NCBI RefSeq assembly: GCF_024643205.1
Contig: NZ_JAMKQJ010000012.1
Coordinates: 62,001-126,000 of the forward strand
Length of the DNA stretch: 64,000 bases
Direction of reading: 5' to 3'
From: Parapedobacter tibetensis
GTDB taxonomy: Bacteria > Bacteroidota > Bacteroidia > Sphingobacteriales > Sphingobacteriaceae
Every line of letters begins with the position of its first letter. Position 1 is the first letter of the stretch. Below, one piece after another: positions 1 to 9,316 of the stretch. Under the pieces are notes generated by a model. It had not been told where the DNA came from and searched no databases. It saw only the letters and a program-made list of their open reading frames with translations. The position numbers and the translations under genes were made by a program.

Positions 1-178
1 GTGAGATTTTGATCGCTAATCGCTTTTTTTTGATTTTTCATTTCCCTTACTGTGAGTAAGAAAATAAGCGAAATGCATATATTTACTCCCTACTACCAGG
101 GGTTTTTTAAAAGAATCGCAACCGCTGCCATGAGGCCTTTAAAGAACAAACTTTATGATGAAATAAACTGTAACCGCG
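1..178. other. Leading intergenic region
   Basis: No convincing gene lies here. Short open frames across it have no recognisable protein features. It holds the 5' flank of the glycanase gene that starts at 179; no clear TAnnTTTG promoter box was found. Confidence 0.4.
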
Positions 179-1177
179 ATGAATACCATAGATTCTTTCA
201 TTTGCCAAATATTGGCAATCGTCATGCTTACTTTCACTTATCAGCTTAGTGCCCAAGAAGCCCTTACTCCTGTGCAAAAACATGGTTCCTTGCAAACTGC
301 GGGCAATCGCATCATCAACCAATATGGGGTATCGCCGCAATTACGTGGCATCAGCTTCTCTTGGAGTATATGGGAGGGCAAGAAATATTACAATAATGAT
401 GTGGTCGATTGGTTGGTTGATGATTTCAAGGTTTCACTCATTCGGCAATCGATGGCTATTGAACCTAAGGAAGGCTATCTACAAAAACCCGAAGAGCAGA
501 CGGCACTGATGTGCAAAGTGGCAGACCGCGCTATCAAACTGGGTATTTATGTAATTATCGACTGGCACGACCACCATGCTGACAGAAACAGAGAACAAGC
601 CAAGGCTTTCTTTACGCAAATGGCCCAACTATATGCCGGCACGCCGAATATCATCTACGAAATCTGGAACGAGCCCGAAAGACAAACATGGTCCGTCATC
701 AAAGCATATGCACTGGAAGTCATCGAGGAAATTCGAAAATATGACCCCGACAACCTGATTGTCGTAGGCACCCCTCATTGGGATCAAGATGTAGACATAG
801 CCGCACAAGACCCCATAACGGATTATACCAATATTGCTTACTCCCTTCACTTCTATGCTAGCGACCCCTATCATCAAGAAAATCTACGGCATAAGGCCAA
901 TACGGCTCTGGAGCTGGGGATTCCATTGTTTGTTACCGAATGGGGTGTCGGTGAGTCCGATGGAGATGGCATGTTTGACCGGGAGAAAACGGACAGCTGG
1001 ATGACTTGGATGGAAGAACGGCAACTGAGCTGGGCAAATTGGAATCTAACAGACAAAAAGGAAACTACTGCCATCCTCCTTCCCGATGCGCCAACAATGG
1101 GCAATTGGGGCACGGGGCATTTGACTGAAGCCGGAACGTATATCCGTGAGCAGCTTAGAAAACTAAACGACAGATGA
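179..1177 (+). CDS. Secreted GH5-family glycanase (cellulase-like)
   Basis: This is predicted to be a retaining glycoside hydrolase of family 5 that cleaves beta-1,4-glucan or a related polysaccharide outside the cytoplasm. An N-terminal hydrophobic stretch ending in QLSAQ around residue 25 looks like a signal peptide. A TIM-barrel catalytic domain fills the rest of the 332 residues. IWNEPE supplies the proton donor Glu165 and VTEWG supplies the nucleophile Glu254; HFYAS and the DWHDHH segment also fit GH5 subfamily-2-like enzymes. There is no binding module, so length matches a single-domain enzyme. The start at 179 is the one that gives a signal peptide. It stands alone, followed about 100 bp later by a HAD gene with its own promoter. 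The exact substrate cannot be read from sequence. Confidence 0.88.
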   Translation: MNTIDSFICQILAIVMLTFTYQLSAQEALTPVQKHGSLQTAGNRIINQYGVSPQLRGISFSWSIWEGKKYYNNDVVDWLVDDFKVSLIRQSMAIEPKEGYLQKPEEQTALMCKVADRAIKLGIYVIIDWHDHHADRNREQAKAFFTQMAQLYAGTPNIIYEIWNEPERQTWSVIKAYALEVIEEIRKYDPDNLIVVGTPHWDQDVDIAAQDPITDYTNIAYSLHFYASDPYHQENLRHKANTALELGIPLFVTEWGVGESDGDGMFDREKTDSWMTWMEERQLSWANWNLTDKKETTAILLPDAPTMGNWGTGHLTEAGTYIREQLRKLNDR

Positions 1178-1235
1178 AAGACCGATAATTGCGAAGCAAT
1201 CATGAACACCATTAAAGGTTAGCGTTAGTGAATAA

Positions 1236-1272
1236 ACTTGCATATAAACGGCCGTTTATCTAAGTTTGTCCT
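1236..1272 (+). promoter_or_regulatory. Promoter with a 16-bp palindrome in its spacer
   Basis: A Bacteroidota -7 box TAAGTTTG sits at 1261-1268, with TTGCATATAAA upstream as the likely -33 region. Between them is a perfect 16-bp palindrome, ATAAACGGCCGTTTAT (1244-1259), placed where a repressor dimer would block transcription. The start codon of the HAD gene is at 1273, only 4 bp after the -7 box, so the mRNA is probably leaderless or nearly so. Confidence 0.6.
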
Positions 1273-1974
1273 ATGCATAACACCCTCAAAAAGGACATTT
1301 TCTTTGATTTGGACCACACCATCTGGGATTTCGAAAAAAATGCGGAAGAAACATTGATGGAGCTGTTTGACACCTATCACTTCCATGGTATCGGCATTGG
1401 CGCTGCAGATGTATTCATTGAAACATACAACAGGAATAACCAGCGCCTATGGGCACTGTACCACCATGGCAAAATAAACAAATCCGAATTGCGGGAGGCC
1501 CGTTTTGCGGATACGTTCATCGAATTGGGTGTAGATCCCAAATTATTTCCAATAGCTTTTGAAACGGATTATTTGCGGTTATGTCCACAAAAGACTAATC
1601 TATTTCCCTACGCGCATGAAACACTTGGCTATTTGCAGGAAAAATATACCCTGCATCTTATCTCGAACGGCTTTGGCGATGCAGCCGAGATCAAGATGAC
1701 CCGATGTGATCTGAAAAAATATTTCGCTACGATCGTGATTTCCGAGACGGTGGGTGTTCATAAACCTCATCCCCAAATTTTCCATTATGCCATCGCTAAT
1801 GCCAAAACGGAGATTCCCCAGAGTGTGATGGTAGGTGATAGCCTAGAGGCAGATATCCGCGGAGCCCAGAATATAGGCATGGATGCGATTTATTTCAATC
1901 CCAATAAAGCCGAGATACCCTCGGATGTCAGGAAAAGTATATCGGCATTAGAAGAATTGAAATCTTTATTCTGA
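1273..1974 (+). CDS. HAD-superfamily hydrolase, YjjG-like nucleotidase
   Basis: This is a cytoplasmic HAD subclass IA phosphatase resembling YjjG, which dephosphorylates (non-canonical) pyrimidine and purine nucleoside monophosphates. Motif I is FFDLDHTIWDF near residue 12, with the two catalytic Asp residues. A helical cap domain follows. Motif II is LISNGFG, the motif III lysine lies in GVHKPHPQIF, and motif IV is VGDSLEADI. The length of 233 residues is normal. The ATG at 1273 comes just before motif I, so no later start is possible; it lies 4 bp after a -7 box, implying a leaderless message. It converges with the receptor gene at 1999, and a hairpin separates them. Family assignment is firm; the substrate is inferred. 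Confidence 0.85.
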   Translation: MHNTLKKDIFFDLDHTIWDFEKNAEETLMELFDTYHFHGIGIGAADVFIETYNRNNQRLWALYHHGKINKSELREARFADTFIELGVDPKLFPIAFETDYLRLCPQKTNLFPYAHETLGYLQEKYTLHLISNGFGDAAEIKMTRCDLKKYFATIVISETVGVHKPHPQIFHYAIANAKTEIPQSVMVGDSLEADIRGAQNIGMDAIYFNPNKAEIPSDVRKSISALEELKSLF

Positions 1975-1976
1975 GG

Positions 1977-2002
1977 TTAGGTTGGCTATTAGACCAACCT
2001 AA
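1977..2002. terminator. Bidirectional hairpin between convergent genes
   Basis: TTAGGTTGG (1977-1985) pairs with CCAACCTAA (1994-2002) across an 8-nt loop. It lies between the HAD stop (1974) and overlaps the stop codon of the receptor gene (1999-2001), so it can serve both strands. The T-tract is weak. Confidence 0.55.
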
Positions 2003-4476
2003 AATTCTTCACCCCCATTGAAATCATCCATATCCTGCTTCCGGCGTTTATCCTTGTCCTGGAAATCTTGCTGCCCAAAGCGGTAATTGAATGACAACAT
2101 GAACATTCTACGCATCCAGCGACTCTCAAAATAACGGTATACATTGTTTGAAACCGTATATCCGCCCCACCTACGCTGGTTAAGCAAATCCCGTACATTA
2201 AACATAATGCTTCCCTTTTTATTCAAAACATCCAGTTTCACACCCGCATCAACAACAAAGGTTTCGATACCCTTTCCCTGCGCCATGATACGGGGGGCCT
2301 GATAATCGAAACGTGCTTGGGCCGAAAGGGTCGATGTAAAACGGTAATTGGTTGTTGCATTTGCATTCCAACTGAATCCCTCGGATGGTGCTATCCCAAA
2401 AGCTTCACTACCTCTGAAACGGGTTTGAAAGGCGTTCACATTGGCCATAACATCCCATTTTTTGGAAAAATCAATCTTGGATATCAACTCAAACCCCGTG
2501 GCCTCATTGCGACTAATGTTTTGCCATTGCATCAACGTGACCCCCGTATTTTCATCGACCTCAATGATAATGGGTTGTACCACATCATTGACAATCCGGT
2601 GATAGATGGACGATGTAAGTATAAGTGAACTCCAGGTCTTGGTATATCCCAGTTCAAACGAATGAATGTCTTCAGGCAGGAGATTGGGGTTCCCTTGGCG
2701 GCGGTTCAAATTATCGGATACATCCACAAACGGATTGACCTGCCAACCCCTGGGCCTGCTTACCCTGCGTGTGTAACTCAATTGCAACTGATTTTCATTA
2801 CCAAACTCCTGTGTTAAAAAAACACTGGGATAAATTCTGAAATAATCAAGTTTTCCTTCTATCTGCTGTTCATTTTCCGGAAGGCCGGGGGTAAGTAAGC
2901 CCAATTCCGTATCCAAATAAGCTTGCTCCGCCCGCAACCCGACTTGAAACCCAAGCTTATCAGTCAATTTATTCTGGTAATTGGTATAAAGGGCATGCAC
3001 GGTGCTGGTCATGTCAAAATCATTACTCACGCTGTAATCGGGCAACAATCCTCCCCCAGTGGAGTCGGACTGGGAATATTGATAATCCTGGCTTGACCTA
3101 ATGATGGAGCGGTATCCCGCTTCAAACTTATGATTTTCACTAAAAGGCCTCACATAATCCAATTGGAGGTTGAGATTTCGCCCATCTTCTTCCGTGTCAT
3201 TAATCCGCATCCGCTCATATTCCCCCCCCGGAGGTTGGGAATAATCCTGATTAAACGTATTGATCCCCTCTTCGCTATCTTTGCCAAAAGCTACGTTAGC
3301 AATCAATTGCTCCCCGTCATTACGTAAGCTACGCCTTATATCAAGGTTAAGGTCAAAACCAAGGTCATCCTCATCCTGCCTTGACAACCGTGTGCTGGTA
3401 CCCGATAAGGAAGAGTGGTTAAGATAATTATAAAATAAATCTTCATTCCGTTCATTACCCCGCAAGCTGAGGTTACCGGATAAGCCAATCACGGTTTTTT
3501 CTCCCCAATAATAGTCCAGCCCTAATTGCACACCATGGTTAAGCCCTAATCGTTCACTTTCACTCACATTATTTGTAAGGCTATTATTGGTCAATAATTC
3601 CGTATTATTCACCCCATTGCCCACCATATTCCGGCGGTTAAATGTATAGCTGCCAAAGTAGTTGAATTTTTCATCCCGGAAATTCAGGTTTAAGCCCGCC
3701 ATATAATTATTATACGAGCCTCCTGAGGCATTGATTGCACCATTAAGTCCTGAGCGGGTATTTTTCTTGAGGATAATATCGATGATGCCCGACTGCCCCT
3801 CAGCATCGTACCTTGAAGACGGATTGGTTATTACTTCAATACGTTCAACAGAATTTGCCGGTAGCGATTGTAGAAACTGCGTGATATCACTACCCGCCAT
3901 CGCCGACTCACGGCCATTGATCAGTATGCGCACGCTACTGGATCCACGTAAACTCACCGTTCCATCCATATCAACCTGTAGCGAAGGCACATTGGCAAGC
4001 AGATCCGTAGCCGTGCCCCCTACACTGATGGTGCTTTGCGCCACATTGAAAATTTTGCGGTCTATCCCTAATTGCATGGCGGGTGGAGTACCTTCAACCA
4101 CCACCTCTTCCAGCAACTCGCCGGATGACTTCAATAAAATGCCGCCCAAATCTACATCCTTCCCCGCTTCGACGACAATATTTTCCTTTAGAAGGTCTTC
4201 ATACCCTACATAAGTGACCCGCACCATGTATGTCCCTGGAGCGACATCAGTAAATAAGATTTTACCATCCGCTGCCGTTTGCATTCCGTTGATATAATTT
4301 TCTGAGTCTTGCTTCAATAAGGTTGCACTGGCAAAGCCCACTGGCTCCTTTGATGCCTCATCAATGACTACACCCGATACTTTTGCATTCCCCTCCTGTG
4401 CAGCCACACCTAAGGGTAAAATAAAAATAACGATTAAAAAAATCCATCCAATCCTTATGTTACGCGCAAAGTCCAT
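1999..4476 (-). CDS. TonB-dependent receptor-like outer-membrane beta-barrel protein
   Basis: This 825-residue protein is built like the Bacteroidota outer-membrane receptors. It has a signal peptide ending in GVAAQ near residue 27, then a carboxypeptidase-regulatory-like beta-sandwich (about 30-120; VSGVVIDEASKEPVGFAS), then a plug-like region (about 125-235; DLLANVPSLQVDMDGTVSL, IRILINGRES type), then a C-terminal OMP_b-brl_3-type barrel ending in aromatic/basic strands. Receptors of this class import or bind ligands at the outer membrane. The last residue is Phe (GGEEF), but the tail after the final strand is charged. No SusD partner is adjacent, so it is not a classic SusCD locus, and no substrate can be named. 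Confidence 0.82.
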   Translation of the reverse strand: MDFARNIRIGWIFLIVIFILPLGVAAQEGNAKVSGVVIDEASKEPVGFASATLLKQDSENYINGMQTAADGKILFTDVAPGTYMVRVTYVGYEDLLKENIVVEAGKDVDLGGILLKSSGELLEEVVVEGTPPAMQLGIDRKIFNVAQSTISVGGTATDLLANVPSLQVDMDGTVSLRGSSSVRILINGRESAMAGSDITQFLQSLPANSVERIEVITNPSSRYDAEGQSGIIDIILKKNTRSGLNGAINASGGSYNNYMAGLNLNFRDEKFNYFGSYTFNRRNMVGNGVNNTELLTNNSLTNNVSESERLGLNHGVQLGLDYYWGEKTVIGLSGNLSLRGNERNEDLFYNYLNHSSLSGTSTRLSRQDEDDLGFDLNLDIRRSLRNDGEQLIANVAFGKDSEEGINTFNQDYSQPPGGEYERMRINDTEEDGRNLNLQLDYVRPFSENHKFEAGYRSIIRSSQDYQYSQSDSTGGGLLPDYSVSNDFDMTSTVHALYTNYQNKLTDKLGFQVGLRAEQAYLDTELGLLTPGLPENEQQIEGKLDYFRIYPSVFLTQEFGNENQLQLSYTRRVSRPRGWQVNPFVDVSDNLNRRQGNPNLLPEDIHSFELGYTKTWSSLILTSSIYHRIVNDVVQPIIIEVDENTGVTLMQWQNISRNEATGFELISKIDFSKKWDVMANVNAFQTRFRGSEAFGIAPSEGFSWNANATTNYRFTSTLSAQARFDYQAPRIMAQGKGIETFVVDAGVKLDVLNKKGSIMFNVRDLLNQRRWGGYTVSNNVYRYFESRWMRRMFMLSFNYRFGQQDFQDKDKRRKQDMDDFNGGEEF

Positions 4477-4612
4477 TTTGTCTATCTAATAAAATAGTAT
4501 CTGAATATTCTGCCACAAAGATTGTGCTTTTATCGTAACCATACACCTATAGTAACCGCATTATTACAGCTTGGGAACTGCTTCGATTACATTGTTACGT
4601 ATGGGATCACCC

Positions 4613-4894
4613 CTACTCCACGCTCACCGTCAATCCTTCTGATTTGAGTATTTTTCGGTACACATCCACCTCGGTGTAGCTTCCTTCCAATACAGCGCAT
4701 TTGCCATCCGTATGTACTTTCCATGCGATTTTTTCAGCTTCGGGTTCAGTGTATTGCAAATGTTTCATCAAACAACTAATCACATGCTCAAATGTGTTGG
4801 TATCATCATTCCAGAGAATAAGCTTGTGACTGGGCGTAATAGCGGACAATACTTCGTCCAGTGTAAAGGTTTCTTCTTGCGTTTCGATGGTCAT
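4613..4894 (-). CDS. clpS: ATP-dependent Clp protease adaptor ClpS
   Basis: ClpS binds ClpA/ClpC-type ATPases and hands over N-end-rule substrates for degradation in the cytoplasm. The core contains LILWNDDTNTFEHVI, matching the conserved ND(D/N)xxTxexV motif, followed by TEPEAEKIAWKVHTDGKC and the closing SEGLTVSVE strand. The frame is open upstream to 4939, but the internal ATG at 4894 gives a 93-residue protein of normal ClpS size starting MTIETQEE, so I prefer it. It is divergent from fabH, with about 70 bp between start codons. No clp ATPase lies in the window. Confidence 0.85.
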   Translation of the reverse strand: MTIETQEETFTLDEVLSAITPSHKLILWNDDTNTFEHVISCLMKHLQYTEPEAEKIAWKVHTDGKCAVLEGSYTEVDVYRKILKSEGLTVSVE

Positions 4895-4967
4895 AAAGAC
4901 AAAATTACTTCTTTTTATAAAATTTCCGTACAATTGCATGTTATAAACCTATAAAAGATTGACATAC

Positions 4968-6014
4968 ATGTACCAATCAAAAATAGCTGGCATAGGGTAT
5001 TACGTTCCCAAGAACGTCTATACCAATCACGATTTAACCCGTTTCATGGATACGAGTGATGAATGGATACAGGAGCGCACTGGCATACAGGAACGCCGTT
5101 TTGCGGATCGTTATGCGGAAACTACCACCACAATGGCCATCGAAGCCGCTAAAATAGCCATTGAGCGGGCGAAGACTACGGCTCAGGATATTGATTTCAT
5201 CGTATTTGCCACATTAAGCCCCGATTATTATTTTCCAGGTTGTGGGGTATTGCTGCAACGTGAAATGGGTATGCATGAAATAGGTGCATTGGATGTACGT
5301 AACCAATGTTCGGGCTTTGTATACGCATTATCCGTGGCTGATCAGTTCATTAAAACGGGTATGTACAAAAACATTTTGGTAGTGGGAAGTGAAAAGCACT
5401 CATTTGCCATGGATTTTGAGACACGCAGCCGTAATATGTCGGTCATTTTCGGTGATGGCGCGGGTGCAGTTGTACTCCAACCTACTCAAGAAAAGGGAAA
5501 GGGCATCTTAAGCACCCATCTCCATAGCGATGGTGCCGATGCTGAAATATTGGCCATGTATTATCCCGGTGCTCATGCCAACAAATGGATGAAGGATAAA
5601 CCGCCCTTCCCAGATCAGGAGTTGGGAGGGCTCTTTCTTACTACGGAACAATTGGAAAGTGGGGCCGCACTACCCTACATGGATGGGCCCGCCGTATTCA
5701 AAAAAGCGATCGTAAAATTTCCGGAAGTCATCAAGGAAGCATTATCGACACACAGTTTTACGGAACAAGATATTGATCTGCTCATACCTCATCAGGCTAA
5801 TTTTCGCATCAGCCAATATGTGCAGAAGCTACTAGGCTTGGATGATAATCAAGTGTTCAATAATATCCAAAAATACGGAAATACCACCGCAGCATCGGTT
5901 CCGATTGCATTATGTGAGGCTTGGGAGGCGGGGAGAATTAAGGATGGTAATTTGATCTGCCTCGCTGCTTTTGGCTCAGGATTTACTTGGGCAAGTGCAT
6001 TGATTAGGTGGTGA
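4968..6014 (+). CDS. fabH: 3-oxoacyl-ACP synthase III
   Basis: FabH-type ketosynthases condense an acyl-CoA with malonyl-ACP to start fatty acid synthesis in the cytosol. The Cys-His-Asn triad is visible: Cys114 in RNQCSGF, His in LLIPHQANFR and Asn in KYGNTTAAS. The N-terminal motif DTSDEWIQERTGI is also typical. A TTG nine bases upstream is in frame, but the ATG at 4968 places the start correctly before the first beta strand. The 348-residue length fits. No other fab gene is adjacent, so it may be a second, specialised KASIII rather than the housekeeping copy; the extended segment around residues 190-240 is compatible with that. Confidence 0.85.
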   Translation: MYQSKIAGIGYYVPKNVYTNHDLTRFMDTSDEWIQERTGIQERRFADRYAETTTTMAIEAAKIAIERAKTTAQDIDFIVFATLSPDYYFPGCGVLLQREMGMHEIGALDVRNQCSGFVYALSVADQFIKTGMYKNILVVGSEKHSFAMDFETRSRNMSVIFGDGAGAVVLQPTQEKGKGILSTHLHSDGADAEILAMYYPGAHANKWMKDKPPFPDQELGGLFLTTEQLESGAALPYMDGPAVFKKAIVKFPEVIKEALSTHSFTEQDIDLLIPHQANFRISQYVQKLLGLDDNQVFNNIQKYGNTTAASVPIALCEAWEAGRIKDGNLICLAAFGSGFTWASALIRW

Positions 6015-6055
6015 TTTATTAAGCTATTGGCTGTCAGTTATCGGATGTCAGCCGT

Positions 6056-7996
6056 TTACCCCACCGAATCAAGCGCTTCAAAGGGAGAATTCTTGCTGAG
6101 AAATTCGGGGACAATCTCTTTCATTTTTCGAACCATACCACTGCTGTTTCTCCGTTCATTCAAAGCAAGCAATTCATAAATAATACGTTTTGCATGTTCA
6201 TGGTCCACCGGATTGACCCGAGCGATGTTGATTTTGTCGTGATGGGTAGGCAGCACTTTTTCGCCATCACTCAGTAATTCTTCATACAGTTTTTCTCCGC
6301 TTCGTAGACCGGTATAAATGATTTCGATGTCCTTTTCTGGTTTGAGTCCCGCGAGTTGGATCATTTTTTTAGCCAAATCAACAATTTTCACAGGTTTACC
6401 CATATCAAACACATAAATTTCGCCACCATTGCCCATCGTACCCGCTTCCAATACTAGCTGCACAGCTTCGGGTATGGTCATAAAATACCGAGTGATTTCG
6501 GGGTGCGTTACCGTGATGGGGCCGCCTTTTTCAATTTGTGAACTGAAACGCGGTATCACGGACCCATTTGAACCCAACACATTGCCAAACCGGGTGGTGA
6601 TGAAACGCGTCCCCTTCATCAATTTGCTCGTTCCAGTAGCTGCATCCACCAGTTGAATAGATTGTATTTCATCAAGGCTTTGCGTATAGATCTCGGCGAT
6701 GCGCTTTGAAGCACCCATCACATTAGTCGGGTTTACTGCTTTATCCGTAGATATCATCACAAACTTCTTGGCGCCAAAAAGGATAGATAGATCTGCTATA
6801 TTCTTTGTTCCGCCTATATTGGTGCTTACCGCTTCACCAGGGTTTTTCTCCATCATGGGCACATGCTTATACGCCGCGGCATGGTACACCAGTTCAGGCC
6901 GATAATCGTTGAATATTTGATGCATCCGTTCCAGGTTGCGAATATCCGCGATGGCTACAACCACATTGCTTTCTGGGAATTTTTCTTCGATTTCCAATTG
7001 GATTTCATGCATCGGCGACTCCGCTTGGTCACATAAGATAAGCATCTGGGGATCATAACGCAGTACCTGGCGCACGATTTCGGAACCAATGGATCCCGCG
7101 GCACCCGTGATCAGGATACGTTTACCACAAAGGTCATCGCAAATCTGGTCGTTATTGATCTTAATGGGCGCACGTTGTAGCAAATCCTCGATACGAAGGG
7201 TTTTTATTTGTTGCAATTTCAATCTTCCCGACGCCCATTCCGTAACTGGCGGAACGGTAAGCACCTTGATACCCAACCTTAAACAACGTTCTACGATGAC
7301 CTTTTTATCCCGGTGGCCCAAATGATCCTTCACGAAAATCATCTGGTCTATCGAATACTTATCATTCAAGACGGCGAGATCCTTCACATGATAGACCTTC
7401 TTCCGTTCGATGTAGCTATTTAGCTTACTTCTGCCTGTATCGATAAAACCTATAATGATAAATTTGGATTCCGTGCTGTTTTCCAAGGCCTGTTTGGCCA
7501 TGATGGCATTTTGATCCGCTCCATAAATCAATACCCTCACCGTGTCAACGTCACGTATCTTCCTCATTAACATGAAATAAACGCTTTTCACGACGATACG
7601 GAGCATGATGAGGAAAGATATCGCAATGAAAAAGTTAATCAGCATCACCAAAATCATTTCCGAGGCCGTAATCTCCAAAAGAGGTTTCAATACTAAATAA
7701 ATGGCCACCATATAGGTTAACGTGGTGATGAGCATGGCTGAAAATATCTTCAGCATATCCCGTGTATCCGAATACCTAATCAATCCAGTATGTATCCGCA
7801 TCAAAAAAAACACCGGCAATGCAATACCACTATATAAGGCCGTGCTTATAAAGAAATGACCTCGAATGATGTCATTGAAATTAAATTGATTAGCAATAAA
7901 ATAAGATAAGGAAAAAGACCAAGTCAATATCAGTAAGTCCAGCAACAAAATTGCCCAGCGAGGTACAGTTTTGAAGCGAAGTATTAATTTTTTCAT
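6056..7996 (-). CDS. Membrane UDP-sugar 4,6-dehydratase (CapD/WbpM/PglF-like)
   Basis: This inner-membrane enzyme converts UDP-GlcNAc (or a similar UDP-sugar) to a 4-keto-6-deoxy sugar for capsule, O-antigen or glycan synthesis. The first roughly 140 residues hold about four membrane segments, followed by a CoA-binding-like nucleotide fold (VRVLIYGADQNA) and then a long SDR domain with the Rossmann motif ITGAAGSIGSEIV. The usual YxxxK is MxxxK (NVMGASKR), as is characteristic of WbpM/PglF-type dehydratases. DIRNLERM and STDKAVNPTN are also conserved. The 646-residue length is normal. No glycan-cluster partners lie beside it here. Confidence 0.87.
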   Translation of the reverse strand: MKKLILRFKTVPRWAILLLDLLILTWSFSLSYFIANQFNFNDIIRGHFFISTALYSGIALPVFFLMRIHTGLIRYSDTRDMLKIFSAMLITTLTYMVAIYLVLKPLLEITASEMILVMLINFFIAISFLIMLRIVVKSVYFMLMRKIRDVDTVRVLIYGADQNAIMAKQALENSTESKFIIIGFIDTGRSKLNSYIERKKVYHVKDLAVLNDKYSIDQMIFVKDHLGHRDKKVIVERCLRLGIKVLTVPPVTEWASGRLKLQQIKTLRIEDLLQRAPIKINNDQICDDLCGKRILITGAAGSIGSEIVRQVLRYDPQMLILCDQAESPMHEIQLEIEEKFPESNVVVAIADIRNLERMHQIFNDYRPELVYHAAAYKHVPMMEKNPGEAVSTNIGGTKNIADLSILFGAKKFVMISTDKAVNPTNVMGASKRIAEIYTQSLDEIQSIQLVDAATGTSKLMKGTRFITTRFGNVLGSNGSVIPRFSSQIEKGGPITVTHPEITRYFMTIPEAVQLVLEAGTMGNGGEIYVFDMGKPVKIVDLAKKMIQLAGLKPEKDIEIIYTGLRSGEKLYEELLSDGEKVLPTHHDKINIARVNPVDHEHAKRIIYELLALNERRNSSGMVRKMKEIVPEFLSKNSPFEALDSVG

Positions 7997-8323
7997 GTAT
8001 GGGTTTTAATGTAGCTCTCCCATCCTGATTGGTTAACCGAAAACACCCCTCCTCTTGCTACAATATGTACAATAATAATGAATTATTGACCAATAATTCA
8101 ACTCAGCACATCTCACACTCAATTACTCAATAACCCTGCCAAAGGCGCATTGAATCACCTTGTGGAGCTTATAACACAAAAGTACTACATTTGTTTGCTA
8201 TACAGCAATACCTATTTTCAGGTATTTTTAATGGTTGCATATTTCTCTTCCAAAAATTGATACTCCGTGGCTGCAAAAAAAGGGGCCGTCAGGCCCCTTC
8301 ATTATGCTATCATCTGATTGAAA
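7997..8323. other. Intergenic region between the dehydratase and ATP synthase genes
   Basis: No gene is seen in these 327 bp. A minus-strand -7-like box, TACTTTTG, lies at 8184-8177 and may drive the dehydratase. The atp terminator hairpin lies at 8274-8297. Confidence 0.5.
8274..8300 (-). terminator. Rho-independent terminator of the atp operon
   Basis: A perfect 6-bp GC stem (GGGGCC 8282-8287 with GGCCCC 8292-8297) with a 4-nt loop is followed on the minus strand by a run of at least seven T residues. It lies just after the atpG stop codon. Confidence 0.85.
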
Positions 8324-9208
8324 CTATCCATTGGATAATGCGGCCGCGCCACTTACGATTTCCGTAAGCTCAGTGGTAATAGCGGCTTGCCGAGCCTGAT
8401 TATAGGATAATTTAAGTGCTTTCAATAACTCTCCTGCATTGTCGGTAGCCTTATCCATTGCTGTCATCCGCGCGCCATGCTCAGCAGCATGCGAATCCAG
8501 CACCGCCTTAAATAGCTGCGTCTTGATGGCTTTTGGAATCAATTCCTCAATGATTTTTTCTTTGGATGGTTCAATGATGTAATCCACTTCCGACTTTGGT
8601 TGGTCCAATCCTACTGTTGTAGGCAATAAAGGGAGCAGTTGTTCGGTGGTAAGGATTTGTACAGCTGCATTTTTGAACTGGTTGTATACCAACTCTACAC
8701 GGTCATAGTCGCCATCCGAAAACCCCTTCATGATGGCCTCGGTAATCTTCGACGTGTTTTCGAAATTAAGCGCCATAAACAATTCGCTGTTATCACCTAT
8801 TACACGGTACTTGCGCCTTTGGTAATAATCCTGGGCTCTTTTTCCAATGGCAATGATGCTTACATTTCCTGCCTTAAGCTGTTCACCGTACTTCTCGGCA
8901 ATCAGCCGGTTGGCGGTCTTCATCGCATTCGCGTTGAACGCCCCAGCCAACCCTCTATTGGAGGCAATCACCACCACTAATACCTGGTTTGGCTTGCGGT
9001 CGACCGTGTATGGAGAAGCGCTACCTTCCACACTCGCAGAGACACTGGCCAAAATCTCCCTCAACTTGTTGGCATAGGGCCGCAATTGCACAATGGCATT
9101 CGTAGCACGCTTGAGTTTGGCGGCCGAAACCATTTTCATGGCCTTGGTAATCTGCTGTGTGGAGCTGACCGATGTGATCCGGTTCCTTACTTCTTTTAAG
9201 TTTGCCAT
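8324..9208 (-). CDS. atpG: ATP synthase F1 subunit gamma
   Basis: Subunit gamma is the central rotating stalk of F1, coupling proton flow to ATP synthesis. The protein starts MANLKEVRNRI and carries ITKAMKMVSAAKLKRA, the conserved N-terminal helix. It ends with the matching C-terminal helix (RMTAMDKATDNAGELL, YNQARQAAITTELTEIVSGA). The 294-residue length is normal. It is the last gene of the minus-strand operon, 108 bp after atpA; that gap holds A/T-rich repeats, and a strong terminator follows it. The identity is secure. Confidence 0.96.
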   Translation of the reverse strand: MANLKEVRNRITSVSSTQQITKAMKMVSAAKLKRATNAIVQLRPYANKLREILASVSASVEGSASPYTVDRKPNQVLVVVIASNRGLAGAFNANAMKTANRLIAEKYGEQLKAGNVSIIAIGKRAQDYYQRRKYRVIGDNSELFMALNFENTSKITEAIMKGFSDGDYDRVELVYNQFKNAAVQILTTEQLLPLLPTTVGLDQPKSEVDYIIEPSKEKIIEELIPKAIKTQLFKAVLDSHAAEHGARMTAMDKATDNAGELLKALKLSYNQARQAAITTELTEIVSGAAALSNG

Positions 9209-9210
9209 AT

Positions 9211-9313
9211 CTTAGATGTGAGATGTGAGATATGAGATGTGAGACATGGAAAATATCAGCAAAAATCCCATATCAAAAATCTCAAATCTCAAATCTAATG
9301 TCTCATGTCTAAA
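9211..9313. repeat. Degenerate inverted GATGTGAGA/TCTCACATC repeats
   Basis: The atpA-atpG gap holds several short units of the type AGATGTGAGATGTGAG on one side and AATCTCAAATCTCAAATC plus CTCATGTCTAA on the other. The two sides are roughly inverted copies, so the transcript could fold into a long imperfect hairpin. Similar words (CACATCTCATGTCTAAATCT) recur at 52401-52420 and CACATCTCACATC at 52559-52571. Confidence 0.55.
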
Positions 9314-9316
9314 TTA

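Noticed and set aside
107..340. Minus-strand frame across the start of the GH5 gene
   Set aside because: It overlaps the signal-peptide coding part of a clear gene and has no motif.
9211..9313. CRISPR-like short repeats in the atpA-atpG gap
   Set aside because: Units are tiny, degenerate and inverted, without regular spacers or cas genes.
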